A stretch of DNA of 16,598 bases from Rickettsiales bacterium (lineage in GTDB: Bacteria; Pseudomonadota; Alphaproteobacteria; Rickettsiales; UBA998), in assembly GCA_019749855.1 (NCBI GenBank), contig JAIEPI010000182.1:1-16598 (forward strand). The letters are read 5' to 3'. Below are positions 15,681-16,598 of this stretch, piece after piece; positions within the stretch are counted from its first letter, which is position 1, and each line of letters begins with the position of its first letter. The notes beneath the pieces were generated by a model that saw only the letters and a list, made by a program, of their open reading frames with translations, did not search any database and was not told the origin of the DNA. Made by a program: the position numbers and the translations under genes.

Positions 15681-15706
15681 GGTAGCCTTAAAAGGTTGCT
15701 TTTTTT
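15681..15706 (+). terminator. Terminator-like hairpin with T-run in the flagellin leader
   Basis: Bases 15681-15689 can pair with 15692-15700 (core CCTT/AAGG, with several G-T wobbles and a very short loop), followed directly by a run of T up to 15706. It could be the end of an upstream transcript or a leader attenuator for flagellin, depending on where the flagellin transcript starts, which I cannot tell. Confidence 0.35.
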
Positions 15707-15733
15707 GAGCATGTAGCTCGGACTCTAATCAAT

Positions 15734-15756
15734 CCATGTAGGAGAAAACATCATGG
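15734..15756 (+). promoter_or_regulatory. Hairpin holding the flagellin ribosome site and start codon (CsrA-like site)
   Basis: Two nested pairings are possible. ATGT (15736-15739) pairs with ACAT (15748-15751), leaving loop AGGAGAAA. Alternatively CCATG (15734-15738) pairs with CATGG (15752-15756), which contains the start codon. In both, the AGGAG at 15740-15744 with its GGA is in the loop, the presentation that CsrA prefers. A second GGA is at 15720-15722, about 20 nt upstream, suitable for a CsrA dimer. CsrA itself is not encoded in the window. Confidence 0.45.
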
Positions 15757-16598
15757 CCCTCAATTCAATCAATACCAATATTGCTGCGTATTATGCGCAG
15801 TCTAATATCGGCAGAGCGTCAAATGCGGCGTCTTCGTCCATTTCACGCCTCTCCAGCGGTAACCGCATCGTTCAAGCGAAAGATGACGTTGCTGCTGTTT
15901 CGGCTGGTACATCACTACGTACCAACGTCACCACCCTGCGTACGGCTTTGCTCAACACCTCACAGGGCGCGAGCCTTCTGCAGGTTGCTGATGGCGCGCT
16001 GTCGCAGATCACTGACATTCTGCAACGTCAAAAAGCGATTGCCGTACAGGCAGGTTCAGGCTCACTGACGGATTCAGAGCGTGGCTTCCTCAATCAGGAA
16101 TTCCAGAACCTCACTCAGGAAATTGACCGCCTTGTAGGTCAAACCAACTTCAATGGCGTTGAGCTTTTGAATGGTAGCCTGTCTGAGACCACGGACGCAA
16201 AAGACGTGACCACCATTGGCGATAAAGCAACCGCTTCTATCACCTTCAGTGCCAACGTTGTTGTGGCTTCAACCCTCAAGCTGAATGGCGTAACACTCAC
16301 AGAAGGTGTTAACTTCACACGTGGTGCGGACATTCAAGCCACGCTGGATAGTCTGGTCACCTCACTGAACGGCTCCACCAACACCGCACTCTCCGGTGCA
16401 ACCTACGCTCGTCAAGGCAACTCGTTGCTGATCACGAACCGTGGGGGTGGTACGATTGGTGAAACCTTCATCATCGACAGTGATCTTGCTGACAGCACCG
16501 CACTCTCCGCTACAGGTACCAACGTTGGTGCACGTATCGGCACAGTGAACGCCCAGCACACTAACCGCCTTGTGCAAGTGATTTCCGGCTTGACTGCC
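15753..16598 (+). CDS. fliC: Flagellin, 5' part (cut by window end)
   Basis: Main filament subunit; 282 codons are visible and the frame is open to the last base. The N-terminus is classic flagellin: MALNSINTNIAAYYAQSNIG, then SSSISRLSSGNRIVQAKDDV (residues 27-46). The D1 helices include LLNTSQGASLLQVADGALSQ and the RGFLNQEFQNLTQEIDRLVG and NFNGVELLNG segment up to ~141. From about 148 the variable outer domain begins, with a Flagellin_IN-like part (about 176-240). The conserved C-terminal D1/D0 lies outside the window. Only five lysines occur in the visible part (43, 94, 150, 158, 176), three of them in the outer domain and so candidate FliB targets. AGGAG lies 8 nt before the ATG inside a possible hairpin. 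The symbol fliC is by homology; paralogs may exist elsewhere. Confidence 0.95.
   Translation, partial: MALNSINTNIAAYYAQSNIGRASNAASSSISRLSSGNRIVQAKDDVAAVSAGTSLRTNVTTLRTALLNTSQGASLLQVADGALSQITDILQRQKAIAVQAGSGSLTDSERGFLNQEFQNLTQEIDRLVGQTNFNGVELLNGSLSETTDAKDVTTIGDKATASITFSANVVVASTLKLNGVTLTEGVNFTRGADIQATLDSLVTSLNGSTNTALSGATYARQGNSLLITNRGGGTIGETFIIDSDLADSTALSATGTNVGARIGTVNAQHTNRLVQVISGLTA

Larger units (their letters stand above)
15554..15752. other. Flagellin upstream region (199 bp without a gene)
   Basis: AT-rich gap between fliB and flagellin. It holds the weak AT hairpin, the CtrA-type box, the T-run hairpin and the ribosome-site hairpin described separately. I scanned it for GG-N10-GC spacing and found no sigma-54 promoter. 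A TTGATA hexamer at 15668-15673 has no good -10 at 17 bp. The promoter type for flagellin is therefore unclear. Confidence 0.6.

Noticed and set aside
15781..16068. 95-aa open frame within flagellin
   Set aside because: Overlaps the conserved flagellin N-terminus in another frame; the Arg-rich translation is typical of a shadow frame.

Overview
The window is one continuous flagellar locus from an alphaproteobacterium of roughly balanced base composition. The lineage call rests on FliX, a flagellar assembly regulator known from Alphaproteobacteria, on two sigma-54 type -24/-12 promoters in the late-flagellar style, and on an exact CtrA-type TTAA-N7-TTAA box upstream of flagellin. I cannot name the genus. 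No mobile element, tRNA, rRNA or CRISPR array is visible, and almost every base belongs to a flagellar gene or its control region.

Left arm (1-5899, minus strand), in transcription order: fliX, fliK, flgD, flgE, then a hairpin at the window edge that is probably the terminator. A near-perfect sigma-54 promoter lies between fliX and fliK, so fliK-flgD-flgE (hook-length ruler, hook cap, hook protein) look like one late hook operon. A divergent control region (5900-6166) separates this arm from the right arm and carries a second sigma-54 promoter, which reads toward flgI.

Right arm (6167-16598, plus strand): flgI (P-ring), a FlgJ-like rod-binding protein, a FlgN-like chaperone candidate, flgK and flgL (hook-filament junction), fliW, a TPR-methyltransferase, fliB (flagellin lysine N-methylase) and, after a 199-bp leader region, the 5' part of a flagellin gene cut by the window end. 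Spacings up to fliB are 2 to 62 bp, which suggests one long transcript from P-ring through junction proteins to flagellin control and modification.

The most interesting part is 12.1-16.6 kb. The order flgN-flgK-flgL-fliW-flagellin is the one seen in FliW/CsrA organisms, but the usual csrA place is taken by two genes that look like flagellin-modification enzymes. The flagellin leader can fold so that its Shine-Dalgarno GGA sits in a hairpin loop, the arrangement CsrA recognises, with a second GGA about 20 nt upstream. Other oddities are very large FlgE (946 aa) and FlgK (913 aa) with similar inserted beta-rich modules, a nine-C tract at the start of flgI, an 18-bp tandem repeat in fliK, and a palindrome that forms the 3' end of fliB.
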